Made by a program: the position numbers and the translations under genes. 64,000 nucleotides of DNA, from positions 39,040,392 to 39,104,391 of the forward strand of contig CM040423.1 of assembly GCA_022702705.1 (NCBI GenBank). The letters are read 5' to 3'. The DNA is from Papilionanthe hookeriana x Papilionanthe teres. Its lineage: Eukaryota; Streptophyta; Magnoliopsida; Asparagales; Orchidaceae. This document shows, in pieces, positions 1 through 14,000 of the stretch. Positions within the stretch are counted from its first letter, which is position 1, and the number at the start of each line of letters is the position of its first letter. Under the pieces are notes generated by a model. It made no database searches and was not told the DNA's origin. It was given only the letters and a program-made list of their open reading frames with translations.

Positions 1-433
1 AACAAAAGTATTTTTGAGTGCTCTTAAAGATATGTTTTCAAGAATTGAGGGATTTTCTTGCATCTCTGTTGGTTGATTTATGTGAAAAATGACGATATTT
101 TTCATTGTTCTCTCAATCGATTTATATGATGAATAGTATGGAGAAGGCCTTATATAATTCAATTCCTGTGAGCATGCATTGAACGAGTTGATAAGATGTG
201 GTTTTTAGCTTTTTCTTAGTTTTATTGGATACGGCATTCATAGATTTTCTATGGTCTTAAATTATGTCTTTAATGATATGAAAGCAAAGTGTATATGTTT
301 AGGTAAAGGAGATGATATAAATTGATTTGTGAATAATATATTTAATACCTCTGACTTTTTGTAATATTTTGACATTTTGTTATGGTGTATTGTTGAATTA
401 TTTTTTAAATTGTGCACTTACATCTAAATTCTC

Positions 434-581
434 TAAGGGCATTTGTTTTTGTTTCAGAAATAGCCGCAACATAACAGTTTTATAGCTGAACTATTCAAAC
501 AGACATTGCTTGTGCAGCAGTTTCTCAGCAGCTTTACAAGTGCTTGTTCAAACAGTCGCAGCTGTCCCAAACAGATCCTTA
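434..581. mobile_element. Small TIR element (hAT-like MITE)
   Basis: The left end TAAGGGCATTTGTTTT is an imperfect inverse of the right end CCCAAACAGATCCTTAA. The same kind of end (AGG..CTGTTTGG) recurs at 51263, 53622 and 42849. No coding capacity. A target duplication is not clear. Confidence 0.4.
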
Positions 582-1512
582 ACGGAGCTTGTTACCCTCA
601 CCATTGTCGCTATTAATTGAATTATGAATGCTTAGAGAACTGTTAGAGTACTGCAATCTTCAAAAATTTGATTGAACCCATCGAATTGATCCGTCATTAG
701 TCAAATGATGAATCAGTTCATTGATCTGTTCTATTAACCCCTAAAACTGTTTTGTGAATGTTTCATATACAACCGAACATTATTGGTCATCATAGTGTTT
801 TTCTATAATCAAATTATGTTTTGAATTAACTTTTAACTTTTTAGAGCATTAAGCATCATTCATTAATCCTCTAACATCTGAATGCTTAAAACTCCAAATT
901 ACTAAATCGAAATCCTTCTTCTAATTCCAAATTTGGTTGAATTTCAAAATCTTCGATGGCACTGCTCAAGATTTATTATCTTCAAATCCCTAACAGACGA
1001 ATGAGGCACAACAGCTAATTTAATTACCGAAAATAGATTAGAGGAAAGTAGACTTTTGATTTGGAAATGCAAAATAGAGAGATAAAATGCAATTATCAGA
1101 TAGGTAGATAAAATTAATGTATATGGATTTGGATGAAAAAAGTGTAAAAAACTATATTATGGTTATAAATTGTTGAAGGATCAAAAAAACATTAATGCCT
1201 AATGCAACAGTTAGCGAGAAATCAAGAATAGATGGAGATTGAGGATTTATATAGCCAACCTCTAATAGTTAAATGATCACTGTCATGGTGAAAGGCGTAA
1301 ACTCTCTATTTTTCTCAGAGCATATGTGCTGATTTTATCTCTGAATCTCATGAGTTAGTTAATATGTAGTCTTTGAGTTCGTTTATTTTATTTTTTTCCT
1401 GTAATGTCTCATTAGAAAATTTATATTCCTTTCCAGCATCATTCATGTTATTATTTTTTTTTTTTTTGGCACATTTGTGTAATTGGAAGTCGATGCCAAT
1501 TGTATAATATTT

Positions 1513-1722
1513 AGTGGCATTTGCGTATATACCACCTAAACTATATTTTTGTACATATACACCACCCATAATTTGCATATGACATCAAAAGAACTACCAT
1601 TTTAACTTTTAAAAAGTGAAATAAATCTTTTCAAGCATAGGTAAAGTGGTATGTAAAAATTAAAATTTTAGTATTATATATATAAATGCATAAGAATTTT
1701 GTGGTATGTATGTAAATCTTCC
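1513..1722. repeat. Hairpin MITE family, copy 1
   Basis: Left arm GCATTTGCGTATATACCAC pairs with right arm GTGGTATGTATGTAAAT. It is one of at least eleven copies of a 230-260 bp near-palindrome in the window; the centre holds the family's direct motif (TTTTAACTTTTAAAAAGT) and CATAGGTAAAGTGGTATGT. Confidence 0.7.
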
Positions 1723-2940
1723 TAATATTTAGCTCACTATTTTGGAACAATCACTTCTATGATACTGCCAGGATTGACTTTGAATCTGTTATTTTTTCAG
1801 GATTCGCAGAATTGTAAGAACCATTCGAACTTAAGCTGTACAGGTTTTTGACTTCATTATTTCAAAAAAATCCGGAGTTTATATCATGAAATGACAAATG
1901 TATACCCAGCATGCGAAAAATTGGCACCGAAAAATTCAGTGCCTAAAGATCCGGGCCAAAGAGATTTCTGATCTTAATATTGCAGTGTTTCTCCAAACGC
2001 TGAAATTGTGCAGAGTGATTCTGAATCACGAAGAGGTTCTCAGTATAGCCATATTTAGTAAATAAACCTTTTCTGCAGCAGAAGATCTCATCAGCAACTC
2101 TGATATTTTTTATCCTCTCAAGTTTGTTAATAGTTTGCTCACGTTCTGCATAATTCTGGTGGCTTCTGATGTTCCTTCAAGTAAAAACTTCTGGTCCTCT
2201 TGGATTTGAACTAAGCTTTCAAGTAAAAATTTGCTTCGGAAGTAAATAACAGAGTAAACGCCAGCATGGTGTTAGTTCTCTGATGCTCACAGGACTGCTT
2301 ATTTCATAATTTTCTGCCTTCTCTCAAGCTTCCAAAGTATGAAGTTCGTTTCTGCTCAAACTCTCCAGAGTCCTCTTAACCTTCAAATATGCAGATGATT
2401 ATTTGTTGCATGAGGTTGATATGCAGTTATTATTACTTCAGAGTCCTTTAAAGAATAATTTTCAGCTTGATTATTACTAAGCCATTCCGTATGTGTGGTC
2501 ATTTTAACGGTTTCTCTTTTTTTTTTTTAGCTTTAAACCTATTAACTAATTGTACATATTTAGGCCACTTGGGTAGACTTTTATTCTCTCAATCTTATTG
2601 GAAAAATGTGCGCTTAACTACCTATATTCCTGTTGTACAACTTCTGCTTGGTGAACTGTTTGATGGTTTCTGTTCTTGGTAAAGATTTATTGCTTTGTTT
2701 AAGGTTTTATGTTGTTTTCGGATATTTCTGTAAAGCTCCTTTTAATCTTTCATTCCATTTGTAGAGGTGATTTTTCAAATGTGAAATACAAACTTTGCAT
2801 GCATTGTTCTATGACAAGTCTTACAAATATAAAAAAACAAAATTTGCATGTCAGCTAACTATTGTTCATGTTTGTTAGGGATGGCTGTTGTAGATGTTTA
2901 GCTAAAAATTGTGGTGCTCTTGATCTACAATAAGAAAATT
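1723..2940. other. Unassigned AT-rich intergenic sequence
   Basis: No gene, family-level repeat or RNA recognised. Short ORFs here have no protein-like composition. Bases 1-433 and 582-1512 are likewise featureless apart from poly-A/T runs. Confidence 0.5.
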
Positions 2941-2944
2941 CAGG

Positions 2945-3270
2945 AGTTTGAGCTCACGAGTCAAGTTTATTGAGATGGGTGCTTGGGCTCAGACTCGATT
3001 ATGTTTATTAAATGAGCTCAAGTTCAAGCGAGTCGAAATTGGGCTCATCAGCTTTTGTGTCGGCTCGACTAGTTGGTCGTTGGTAATGTTGCATTCTCCA
3101 ATGAGTTGCCACCGATCATTTAAACACTCTTTAGTGACTCCTCTCCAGCTCAACTTGACAAGCTGAATGGTGAGCCTGCTATCATTATTGTGAGTTGAGC
3201 CTTAGCTTGCATTTTAACAGACGAGTCGAGCTCAAATTAGACTTTTCTGTCTACTCAGCTCGACTCATCC
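2945..3270. mobile_element. GAGCTC/GAGTCG-rich repeat, possible non-autonomous hAT element
   Basis: Repeated gagctc and gagtcga words at both ends in opposite orientation (left gagctcacgagtcaag; right gagtcgagctc, cagctcgactcatc). This resembles the GCTCG-rich small hAT elements of plants, such as the better-defined one at 60202-60681. Ends and target duplication are not clear. Confidence 0.35.
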
Positions 3271-3284
3271 AAAGTGGTATGGAA

Positions 3285-3287
<3 letters not shown>

Positions 3288-3347
<60 letters not shown>

Positions 3348-3367
3348 ATATATATATATATATACAT
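3288..3367. repeat. (AT)n microsatellite, about 80 bp
   Basis: Almost uninterrupted AT dinucleotides with one GAT break. The ORFs translating to Tyr-Ile repeats here are artefacts. Confidence 0.95.
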
Positions 3368-3654
3368 ACATAAGAATTTTGTCATTTGCATGGAAATTCC
3401 TCTCTTCATTAGTGTTCATATTAAAATACCACATGTGCGAGCTTAACTTCATCATGATTAAATATATCATAAATCCTTTTATAGTTCATACTTTAATAAA
3501 TAAAAATAAGTTATCGAGTTTTATTGTCAAATTCCTTTGTAATTAATATTTTCCTTTGTTAGATTCCATCCCATAAAAATATCATAATCAATATCTTTTT
3601 CAAAATTGGAATACGCATTTCAATGCTTTATAATGTGTAAATATGAAATTATGG

Positions 3655-3712
3655 GCGTTAGATATGTAAATATATATGAATTGTGTGCTATATATGGAAA
3701 TTTCTTTATTTA
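3655..3712. repeat. Hairpin MITE family, right-arm fragment
   Basis: GTTAGATATGTAAATATAT followed by gaattgtgtgctatatatgg matches the right arm of the family; the left arm is missing. A shorter similar fragment lies at about 3363-3405, next to the (AT)n tract. Confidence 0.5.
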
Positions 3713-3846
3713 TTTTTAGTGTTTCAGTCCACATTCTATAAGCCTACTAACAATTTCATAAATTGTACTCCTTTATGAAGAATCTTAAATCATGCTTAAA
3801 CTAATGGAACAAGCCTAAACAAATAATCTTAATCAAAATAATATTG

Positions 3847-4929
3847 GGATGTTTACATGCATCTCACACAATTCTTATATATTTACATATAATACCTAAA
3901 CTTTTATGTTTACATAATGCATACCACTCAAATATTTAACATCCAATAAATATATCTTCTTTGATATTTTTTAAAAATTAAAATATACATTTCAATGAAT
4001 AGATTTATAACACCAAATTATTTCAAGTTGATGTGTGCTAAAAGATTAATGTCGGTAGATTAATGGATTATCATTTTAGCATCGCACGGGAATTCAACGC
4101 ACAAAGAAAAATAAGTAGAGACATCAAGAGTTATAAAAATCTAATATAAATTGATGATTATAGAGAATTCTTTGTCCCACATGCGGTAAAGTGCCATAAA
4201 ATCTTCTAAACTACAACATAGATGTGTAGATGAACTTGTTGCAAGGAGCGGACGATGATCGATTGCGATCGACGACAGTCGTAGATGGTGGTGGATGACG
4301 ATCGATGGTGGTCGACGGTGACATGAGTGATGTTGGACTTCAGCTCACTTTCAAAACTTTAAGCTCATCCTCAAGCTCTCTTTCTCTCTCTCATGAGAGG
4401 GATGACACTATTTATAATGTTTCGAGTGTAATTAATGTAGGAATATAAACTACTTTAATTCGACGATCTAGAAAGTTTCCTTGAATGATATGATGTTTGA
4501 TGCAAATTTGAGAGTCTGATGTTGAAATAGAGCAATCTTGAGCTCATTGGATTTGCCTTCTCGAGAGACACTCAATTTAGCTTTAAACTCACTGAATTCA
4601 ACATTCGTTTGACTTTCTCAATGTGTTTGAAAAACTTCTCAAAAATGATTTGATGTCTTGATAGGGGCTTGATTTGATTTGAACTTGATCGATTTTGGTA
4701 CCATCGGGTCCATCCCGTCGAGTAAATCAATTTGATTCTAGGTTTGCTGAAATCAAAGCTCTAAATGACTTTTAATCAAAGTTTAAAATTTATTGCTCAA
4801 AATTATACTTTGAGCTCAGTGTCATGTCTTTAGATTCATGTAATATGATCTGTCACAAGCATAAATATGAGATTCTAGGTCATAGATATGCAAATATATA
4901 ATAATTGTGTGTTATATATGCAAATTTCT
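3847..4929. repeat. Hairpin MITE family, copy 2, split by a solo LTR
   Basis: The left part (3847-4028) has gtttacatgcatctcacac and the right part (4856-4929) has gatatgcaaatatataataattgtgtg. Together they make one copy of the family, interrupted by the LTR at 4029-4855. Confidence 0.65.
4029..4855 (-). mobile_element. Solo LTR, about 827 bp
   Basis: The segment begins TGATGTGTGC and ends CTGTCA (TG...CA) and is flanked by CAAGT (4024-4028) and CAAGC (4856-4860), a 5-bp target duplication with one mismatch. On the minus strand it has a TATAAATA box followed by a GTCGACCACC-rich stretch, matching in order a degraded copy at about 58730-59640 on the plus strand. No internal retroelement domains sit beside it, so it is read as a solo LTR left by recombination. 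Confidence 0.6.
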
Positions 4930-4950
4930 AAACTATTCTAGTCTCAAGGT

Positions 4951-5014
4951 TCATATAAAGTAAGATTATTCTCTGCTGAGAGAGCCCAGTCGAGAAAGAG
5001 AGACTATAAGGGCG
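4951..5014 (+). promoter_or_regulatory. Putative UNC50 core promoter and short 5' leader
   Basis: A TATAAAG box at 4954-4960 lies 55 nt before the start codon, followed by a CT/GA-rich leader. That allows a transcript start near 4985 and a leader of roughly 30 nt. The spacing is plausible for a TATA promoter, but transcription is not shown. The right arm of a hairpin MITE ends at about 4929, some 25 bp upstream of the TATA box. Confidence 0.4.
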
Positions 5015-8000
5015 ATGTTGCCGACGGTGTCGAAAGGGCGCTCGACCTCCAGCGGGCGCCCCTCTCCCGTCTTCGCCCATTACCTCCGCAGAATAATCAA
5101 GGTAACAGCTCTCCGTTCACCTCAAAAATTTTTAATTTTCAGCGATTGACTTAAATTCGTGCACTATTTCTCGTGATCTTGATATTCTTGAATGCTTCAC
5201 CTCATTCCTTGTTATTTTGCATTAGTAAAGAGTTTTTTCATCGAGATGTTAGGGAACTGGAATCCACATGCTTCGAGAATTCTGTCATTTAGCTGACGTT
5301 CGATCTTAATACTGGAAAGCACGGTTAGATTGTGAGAAATCCATGGTTTTATATTAAGATGTGAGAGATTCCGCAGAAGAAATCAATTATGTGGTACTAA
5401 ATGGAATGTTTAGAGAGATTCTGTAAATTTTATAGACTCACAATCCACTTTTTGCTTCTTCTGAGGATGTTTTGTTTGCTGAAATCTCCTACATAAAGTA
5501 TTTGATGGTTTAACTTTTAGAAAAAAATCTGATTTATTACTTATCTACATCAATATAAAGAAGGTTATGCGGGTTTTGTGGTAATTTTTCTCTATATGGA
5601 GTATGAGTGTGTGGTTGTGATGAAATCAAAAGTCCCACTTCTTTGTGATCTTCATCAAATTGAGCAGAAAAAAAGGGTTTAGTTTCGACTTCTTAATCAA
5701 TGGAAGTTGAGTTTCTTACTTGGTTTGCCAGCCAAACAATGGAGTTATCATCATTTCCACCTCTTCCCATCAAATATTCCAATTCTCAGGGGCTTCGAAT
5801 AAAGTTGTCAAGCGGACAAAGAAAGATGTTATGTAGCTTCTATTAAATAAAGTGAAACATTTTACTTCATTTGAATTCAAACACATGCGATTATTTCCAT
5901 TTTCATGACTTATGATTTCGGACCTGCACTTGTGAGCAACCAAACAAGCACCAAAATCAAAAAATGGAATTATAAGAATTTGTTGTTATAAACATTTTTT
6001 TTTCATTTTACGTTATAATTTGATGAAACATGCAACTCTTGTGGCTATATGGCTTTCATGCATATTATTTTTTCCTTTACTATAATCTAAGATATTAGTA
6101 CAAAATTTCCCTGCCACTTGGAAAAAGAATTTATTTTTAACTTTTTTCTTAATGTTATTTTACAATATTATCATGCATAAAATATGACCGTTTCACCAAG
6201 CAGGCACCAATTTTAAAGTATGTATTTTTAAGATTTGCTGCCATGAACATATTTGCGTATTACATCTTTATTTTATGAATGCTGCTCCTCTTATTCCTGC
6301 ACGACTTTCTAAGTCATCATTCATTTTTTTTTTCAATCTAACCTAAATGATTAATGCAAATTTTGGCTGAAGAAAAAGATGGAGATGATGAAGAAATCCA
6401 TTTTTGGCTCTACACGAGACTAACATATGAATTATGCCATGGTTTTAAAAGTAGAAAGGATGAGTATTTGATACATTATAACATTTCATAACATTGTGTG
6501 GAAATCTGGATCTTTAGTAATTATTCCCTAGATACTGGCCAGTAGATCTGTTCCTTTATGGGCATCTAATTGGTCCTGCAAACAGTCCTACACGGATGTG
6601 ATTTTTGGGGATGAAGTGGCTGCGAACATTGGGAGAGATGAGGGTGGATTGGAAGGTCCTTGATGATGGATTTCAAAGTTGAGGGTAGTAAGGTGGTGCT
6701 GAGAGGAGATGCTAGCTTATGCAAAACCATGATGTTGCTTAACACTACGGTCAAATCGATTCAGGGAGCAGGATTGGATTAATTGGTAGAGTTACAGAGC
6801 ATTGAGGAGGTTTGAGATTCAGAGTTGTCAGGGTTTTCGGAAAGGGTCTAACAGCTCCTACAACAGTTTACTAATGTTTTCTAACAACCAAGTGAGTTAC
6901 CTCGTTGGAGGGAGCACGAGCACGGTATTACATTGGAGAAGGGTGTTTCTTCCATCAGTGTGGATCATAGACACCCTCAAATTCAAAAGGATGAGATAGA
7001 GAAGCTGATCTGAAAGACGCTCAAGATTGAGATTGCCAGGCCTAGTGTGAGCCCTTTTTCCAGTCCCTTCCTGTTGGTGAAGAAAAAATATGGTAGTTGA
7101 AGATTCTGCGTTGACTACTGGGTTTTGAACAATGAAATAGTGTTGTTCAAGTTTCCTTTTTCTGTGATTGATGAGTTACTGTATTAGCTTTATTGTACAG
7201 TCATTCTCTAAAAAAATGTTCTCAAGTCAGGGTACTGTCAGATCATGAGGAATCCAGCGGAAGTCGGGGCACAAGTTAGCATTCAAGTCACAAGAAGGAC
7301 ATTATGAGTTCATAGTGATACTGTTTGGCCTCACCAAAGCTCCATTGACATTTCAGTCCCTCATAAATAGAGTTTTTCAACCTTATCTCCAAAAATTCAT
7401 CCCGGTTTTATTTGATGATATTCTGATCTACAGTAGTACAAAGACAGAACACGTGGGACACCTGAGGACACACCTCGAGACGTTGAGGGAGCACTAGTTG
7501 TATATTAACTTGATAAAATGTTCTTTTGCACAATTACAGGTGGAGTACCTAGGATATGTGGTAACCAGAACGGGAGTAGCAGTGGACCAGTTCAAGATCG
7601 AGGCTATGGTTGGTTGGTTCTTACCAAGGAATTTGAAGGAGTTGAGAGGATTCCCGGGTCTCACCAAATGCTACCAAAAGTTTGTGAGAGGATCTGACAC
7701 GATAGTATGACCACTGATGGAGCAGCTGAAGAAACGACACAGGCATTTGAACATCTGAAGAGGACCATGACTATTGCCCCGATTTTAACACTTTCAGATT
7801 TCATTAAAACATTTGTGGTAGAAACAAATATGTTATGGTACGGATTGGGAGCAATACTCTGGCTGTCGGTACTCTTGGGTCCTAGAATGGGAAGCCTTGA
7901 GATAGGAGAGCGAAAGGGATGAGGAGCTGAGGAAGATAAAAGCTGAGTTACTACAGGACTCGAACAGTCATTCGGGATATACATTGAGTGGGCAGCGTAC

Positions 8001-11000
8001 TGCTTCACCAGGAGCGATTCGTGCTACCCAAGAAGTCAGAGTATAATCCTAGAATATTACAGGAGTTTCATGGCAGTGCAATCGGGTGACACTCAGGGGT
8101 GCAAAAGGCTTACAGTCGTCTCGGAGTAGAACTTTATTGGGCGGGGATGCGCAAAGACGTGGAAGACATGATAACAAAATGTGATGTGTGCCAGTGCACA
8201 AGTAATTGACCACAACACCAGGAGGGTTACTATAGCCATTGGCATTATCGAGGAAGGTTTGAGAAGAAGTGACGATGAATTTTATTGAGGGGTTTCTACG
8301 ATCAAAAGGGTTCATGGTGATCATGGCGGTCGTCGATTACCTGAGTAAGTATGCACATTTGATTCCCTTACGACATCCCTACACTGCGGTTTCAGCCGCG
8401 GTGGTGTTTATCCGCGAAGTGGTTGTTTTCATGGAGTGCTGGAATCGATTGTATCGGATAGAGACAATGTGTTCCTCAACCACTTTTGGAAGAAGCTATA
8501 CAGGTTGCAAGGGACAGTCTTTAAAAGAAGCACCACATATCATCCCCAGCCGATGGGCAGACGTAGATTCTCAATAGGAGTGTGGAGACATACTTGCATT
8601 GTTTTGTATCTGATATACCAAAGCTATGGGCTACTTGGATTTCATGGGTCGAATACTGGTGTAATATTTCATATCACAACGCAACACAAACCACTCCCTT
8701 CAAGATATTTTATGGGCGTGACCTACCTCACTTGATACATTATGAGCATAATACCACACCGACATCCATCTTCAATCAGTACTTGGTAGAGAGGGATAGC
8801 ATACTAGCAGAGCTTAAGAAGAATTTACTGAGAGCTCAACAAATGTAGGACAAACACAAGAGAGATGTGCAATTTGAACCAAGAGACATGATTTACTTGA
8901 AATTAAGGCCCTACCAATAGAAGACATTGACCAGGAGGAGAAGCGAGAAACTGTCACCGCGATACTTTGGGCTTTATGAGGTGATGACATTCATCAGGGC
9001 AGTGACCTACCTTTTGAAGTTACCACCATTATTTACACTACATTCGGGCTTTCATGTATCACAACTGAGATGTGTGATTGGAGATCATACACTCTCATCT
9101 ACACTACCGCCAACGTTGACATAGGACTTAGAGGTGGTTCTTGAGTAGCTAGAAATCGAATGAGTGCGCCGAGGAGTAGGGGTTGCGAAGGAGGTATTGG
9201 TTAAGTGGAAATGACTGCCAGACTATGTATCAACATGAGAGACTTACAATGTGATCCACAAGCAGTCTCTATTTTTCCGTCTTGAGGACAAGGTACTTCT
9301 TTGGGAGGGGAGTAATGTTACGCCCATCACGAGACAGATCCGGGAGAGACCAGTCTAATGCCTTCCCATCGGTCCGTCAAACCACCCACAGGTTGGCCGA
9401 TCCTGTTCGAGCGAAGAGGCGGAGCGGCACTTTGCCATGGGAGAAGAAGGCAGGGAGATTTTGGGGTCCACGAGAGGCTTAATTATATACCCAAGGATGA
9501 GAAATTAAACATATTTGGAAGGAAAGTGTAAAAGGAAAGTTTTCAAAAGGCCGTGGGGTGATTCTTTATAGGGAGAAATTTAGAGTTTGTTTTTTTTTTA
9601 TGTATGCATGCTTTATTGTGGCTGCTATTTTCTTTCTTTTTGTGGTGTTCCTAGCGATGTATAGGTCGTGGGAGAGACGATTTGCCTCTCTAATAGTAGA
9701 TCAACCTCGTACCTTGCTTGTTTCCTTTGATCTTTTGTAAGGGCAGTCCTCGTTTGTATTTTTTCCACCTATCTATTGTCATTTCGTCCTGATTTGTTCG
9801 CTGATTTGGGTTCCACGGCGTATCAAATTCCTGATTAGCTCTTCATGAAAATCTTTGATTTCCTACAGTTTGCTTGGCTGGGTATCCCTTTTCTTGTTGT
9901 CTTCCTATGTTTTTTCCAAGGATTGTGTTGCTTTAGTTTCTTATTTAGTGCATTAATTTGTTTCCTTTTTTTTGTAACTTCCATTTATTATTTTTCTTTA
10001 TATTTTAGTGGCTGTACCATCGGTTTTAGGAAGTGTAATAAAGATAAAATAGTTCCTCCTTTCTTCTTTCTCAAGTTTCCTACGCCTGCTTTAATCATTC
10101 ATAACCCCAAGTGTTAAGAACTTCATTCATATAATATAATCAGTGACTGGATTGACCAGATGCATACCATATCATTTCTCAGTCCAGTAAAGTATCAAAA
10201 TAGTCACATGACTATTTACATGGGGCCATTTTAGTCCTAGATTTTAATGGGGGCTAAAACTGCCCTTAAGGTGAACTATTTCAACTAATATTAAAAGTGT
10301 CTAATGAGTAAATTGAAACTTCCATGAATTTTGGGACTAAAATGACCATTTTGACACTTTTCTCTTTCTCAATCACAACTGAAGGAGCATAACAAGTCTT
10401 CCTTAACATGTATGGATTGTCATCTTGTGCTCGTAAGCTTGTTAATTTATATTGTATTGTAATAGAAATTATCCAAACACACATGTAATTAATTGTTGGA
10501 GTATACACCATCTAGAGAATGTCTTACATGTGCTTTGTTCAACAAAGATTTACTTATTTACAATTGAATATTTGCTTGAAAATTTGAAATCGCTTTCTTA
10601 AAAATTCAAGACATGCCAATATAAATTTAGTAAATTTGCTTAAAAAAATAATCAATTGATTCTCCACCCTTTGGTTGGATCGAAGTTGCAACAGGTCATT
10701 TTGTGTCCTTTAATTGGCTGGCACTATATCAAAATATAGTGCCTGATCCATGAAAGTTTAATTTTTTCTTTATCCTTTTTTTGAGAGCATCAAGTAATAA
10801 TGAATAAATGGGACTATAGTAGGCTGCCGTTCTTAGCTAGTAAAAGTTGACCTTGCTATGAAGTCTTTTGGAAGATGTGTCGGAGCACTAAAATTGGACG
10901 ATATTATATCTAAATTAAGGAGCAGTTACATGCGTACCACCGAATTCTTATGAACTTACATGTCTAATGCCTAAATTTTACTTTCTACATCAGTACATCC

Positions 11001-14000
11001 TAAATCTTTCATTTCAAACACCAAAAAAAAAACCACCATTTTAACTTTTAAAATTTAAAATGCACCGTTTCATGCATAGGTAAGGTGGTCTGTATGTAAT
11101 AATATAAAATAGGTGCTAGACATTTAAATACATAAGAGTTGAGTGGTTTGTATGTAAATATATGCTTGCACAACATGGGCCAGGACAAGTGTCGTGGCAT
11201 ATTATGAATGATTTTACATAAAGCATTGTAGATGATTTTACGGAGAATGCATACCAATTAATTCATCACAATTTTCTTTTTAGCTTAAAAGAATCTGCTA
11301 TATTTTCTCTTGCATGTGATCTGATGCTGGCTTAATGTTTTTTATTTTGCTGCAGTGGCAACAAATGGACATTGAGTACACATTTTGGCAAATGCTACAT
11401 CTTTGCACTTCACCAAAAGTTGTGTATGTATTTTACAACTTTATTCCACTCCTAAATAACATGTTTGGAAGCTATTTGGTATTAAAGAAGGAAAATGTTT
11501 GGAGAGATATCATGCTGCCAAGTTTTTTAGCTTCGATAAACCTGGTTGTAGTAAAGAAGTTTTAAACTAGTTGAGTAATATCCTGGCAACTATAAAGAAA
11601 ATTGACATTTTTGCCATCCATTCTTTTAGAACTGCACATCTGGACAAGAAGTTGTAGCATTTACATACATACCACACGATTCCTATGTAACTACATATAA
11701 ACTTTACTTTTTTAATATTTATAGCACCCAAATCTTTCATTTAAACTTTTTAGAAGTTAAAACAATGGTACTTTTGATGTGATATGAATGACTTGGTGGT
11801 ATACATATAAAAAAAACAAGGTTTATATGTAAATACATTGGAATCATGTGGCATGTATGTAAATGCCCCAAGTGCTTAACCAGATGTGTAATTATAAAAG
11901 AATGGATAGCAAAAAAGTCAATTTTCTTTATAGTTCTCGTGAAATTAATTAAGACGGGAATATATGATCAGACAATGAGAATTAAATTTTATATTTAGTT
12001 ACTATTTAACAGATGAAAAAACTACTTAAATTAAAACATTATATTTAATTTTATGATGTTACTGGTTGTCCGCATCTTCAATACATGTTTTTTCTTCTAT
12101 CGTTTATTTTCTAATCAATTAAATTAATCTGAAATGTTAGTTTAAAAATAACAGTGAGTTAAACAAGCCAGTGAATACTCATACTTCTAAATTGTAGTAA
12201 TACAAAAAAAAATAAAGCAATATGCATGTTGGTTATGCTTTTTTGTAAATCAATATAAACATTTGACTTGTTAGTCAATGAATCTTACTATATTAATATC
12301 ATTTTATATTTGTATTAACGTTGCATGAGCATTATGTCAATTAAAATGCATCAATATCAATATCATTTTTCATTTACGTGCACGAATATCTTAGTGTTCG
12401 CTCACTAGTATCATAAATGAGTGATTCTATCATAGTCAGTCATGCACGAACAAACAATCAACATAATATATCAATTATCTACCAATCGCATTCAATTCAC
12501 CATACTATATAAAACACACATCAATGCATGATAGTAAATACAAACATTCATAAAAATATGACCCGTAAAAAAAAATCTCAGTCAGAATAAAACACATATA
12601 AGTGTTATTAACTGTAAAATAGTTGAGAAAAAATAAATTATTACTATAAATTAAAAGTGCAGAGTGCCAATATCGATGTCGATTAATTTTTTATTTAATT
12701 TGCCTTGAATTTGTCTTAACTTTGACCCCTTTTAAAATTTAAGCCTACAATAAACTAAGGTATAAAAATTAATTTATTATTTAAAATATTTACTTTATAC
12801 TACTTAAGCGTTAAATTTTACTATTATACCTTATATAATCCTGTATATATATTATAAATTTTTTATTAAAGATTTTAATTACTTGTTAAACACTGCCGTT
12901 GCCGGTCCGAAACTTGGATGTGAAAAGTGGATGTTTGCGTTAGGTAGTCGACAACCAGCGTAAAAATTGTTGAAAAAAAATCATGACATGAATCCTTTTG
13001 ATCATTGTGTAAGTGCTGTAGGTGTCTCTTAGACGACACGTTGTATGGTCGTAATACAGTGGAAAGTGTAGCAAGGGCCACTACGTCGGCGTCCGGTGTA
13101 GTGTCGAGTAAGTAAGTGGTTCCACATTACGGACGGATGCGGGTAATGAAGTTAGTCCATGATACTAGTATTAGGATATGATCTTGGAATATAGGTACTC
13201 TCAATGGTAAATTAATGAAATTGGTTGATATTATGATTCATAGAAAGATAAGGAGATTGATAACTTTGGTTTTAAACTATGGTATTCTGGTAAGAGTCGT
13301 ATTAGAAATGGTGTAGGTGTAATTATATATAAGAGTTTGAAAGATAATTTTGTTAAAATTAATAGAGTTGGAGATAAAATTATATAACTTATGATTATTA
13401 TTGATACTAATTTATTTAATATTATAAGTGTTTATGCTCCTCAAGTTGGTTTATATATAGACTTTAAAGATAAATTCTGGAATGATTTAGAAGACTTAAT
13501 ACACTTGATACCTTTTGAAGAAAAAATTTTTATTTGAGAAAATTTAAATGGACGTATTGGTAGAGTGGTAGAAGATTTCAGAAATATTCATAGTGGCTAC
13601 AGTTATAGAGCGATTAATGAAGAAGGTGGAGTTATTTTAGATTTTACTTTAGCGTATGATCTGATTATTACTAATACTTTATTCAAGAAAAGAGATGAAC
13701 ATCTTATTACTTATAAGAACAGATCTAATAAAACACAAATTGATTATTTTCTTATGAGAAGAAGTGATCATCGAGATCGTAAGAATTGTAAGGTCATTAC
13801 AAGTGAGGAATTAAGTACCAACATCGATTATTAGTTTTAGATTTTAAGATGAAGAGATGTAAAATAAAGAATACTAGGATTCGACATCGTAGAACTATAT
13901 GGGGGTCCCTAAAAGACAATTTTTTTTGAGTAAAATTTAAGATTTTAACATTTGGGATGTCTATGAAGATGCAAATGCTATGTGAGAAAAATTAACCAAT

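Noticed and set aside
3195..3546. ORFs on both strands encoding Tyr-Ile repeats
   Set aside because: They are translations of the (AT)n microsatellite.
7661..8324. Minus-strand ORFs in the intron 1 chromovirus
   Set aside because: Shadows of the plus-strand RNase H and integrase remnants.
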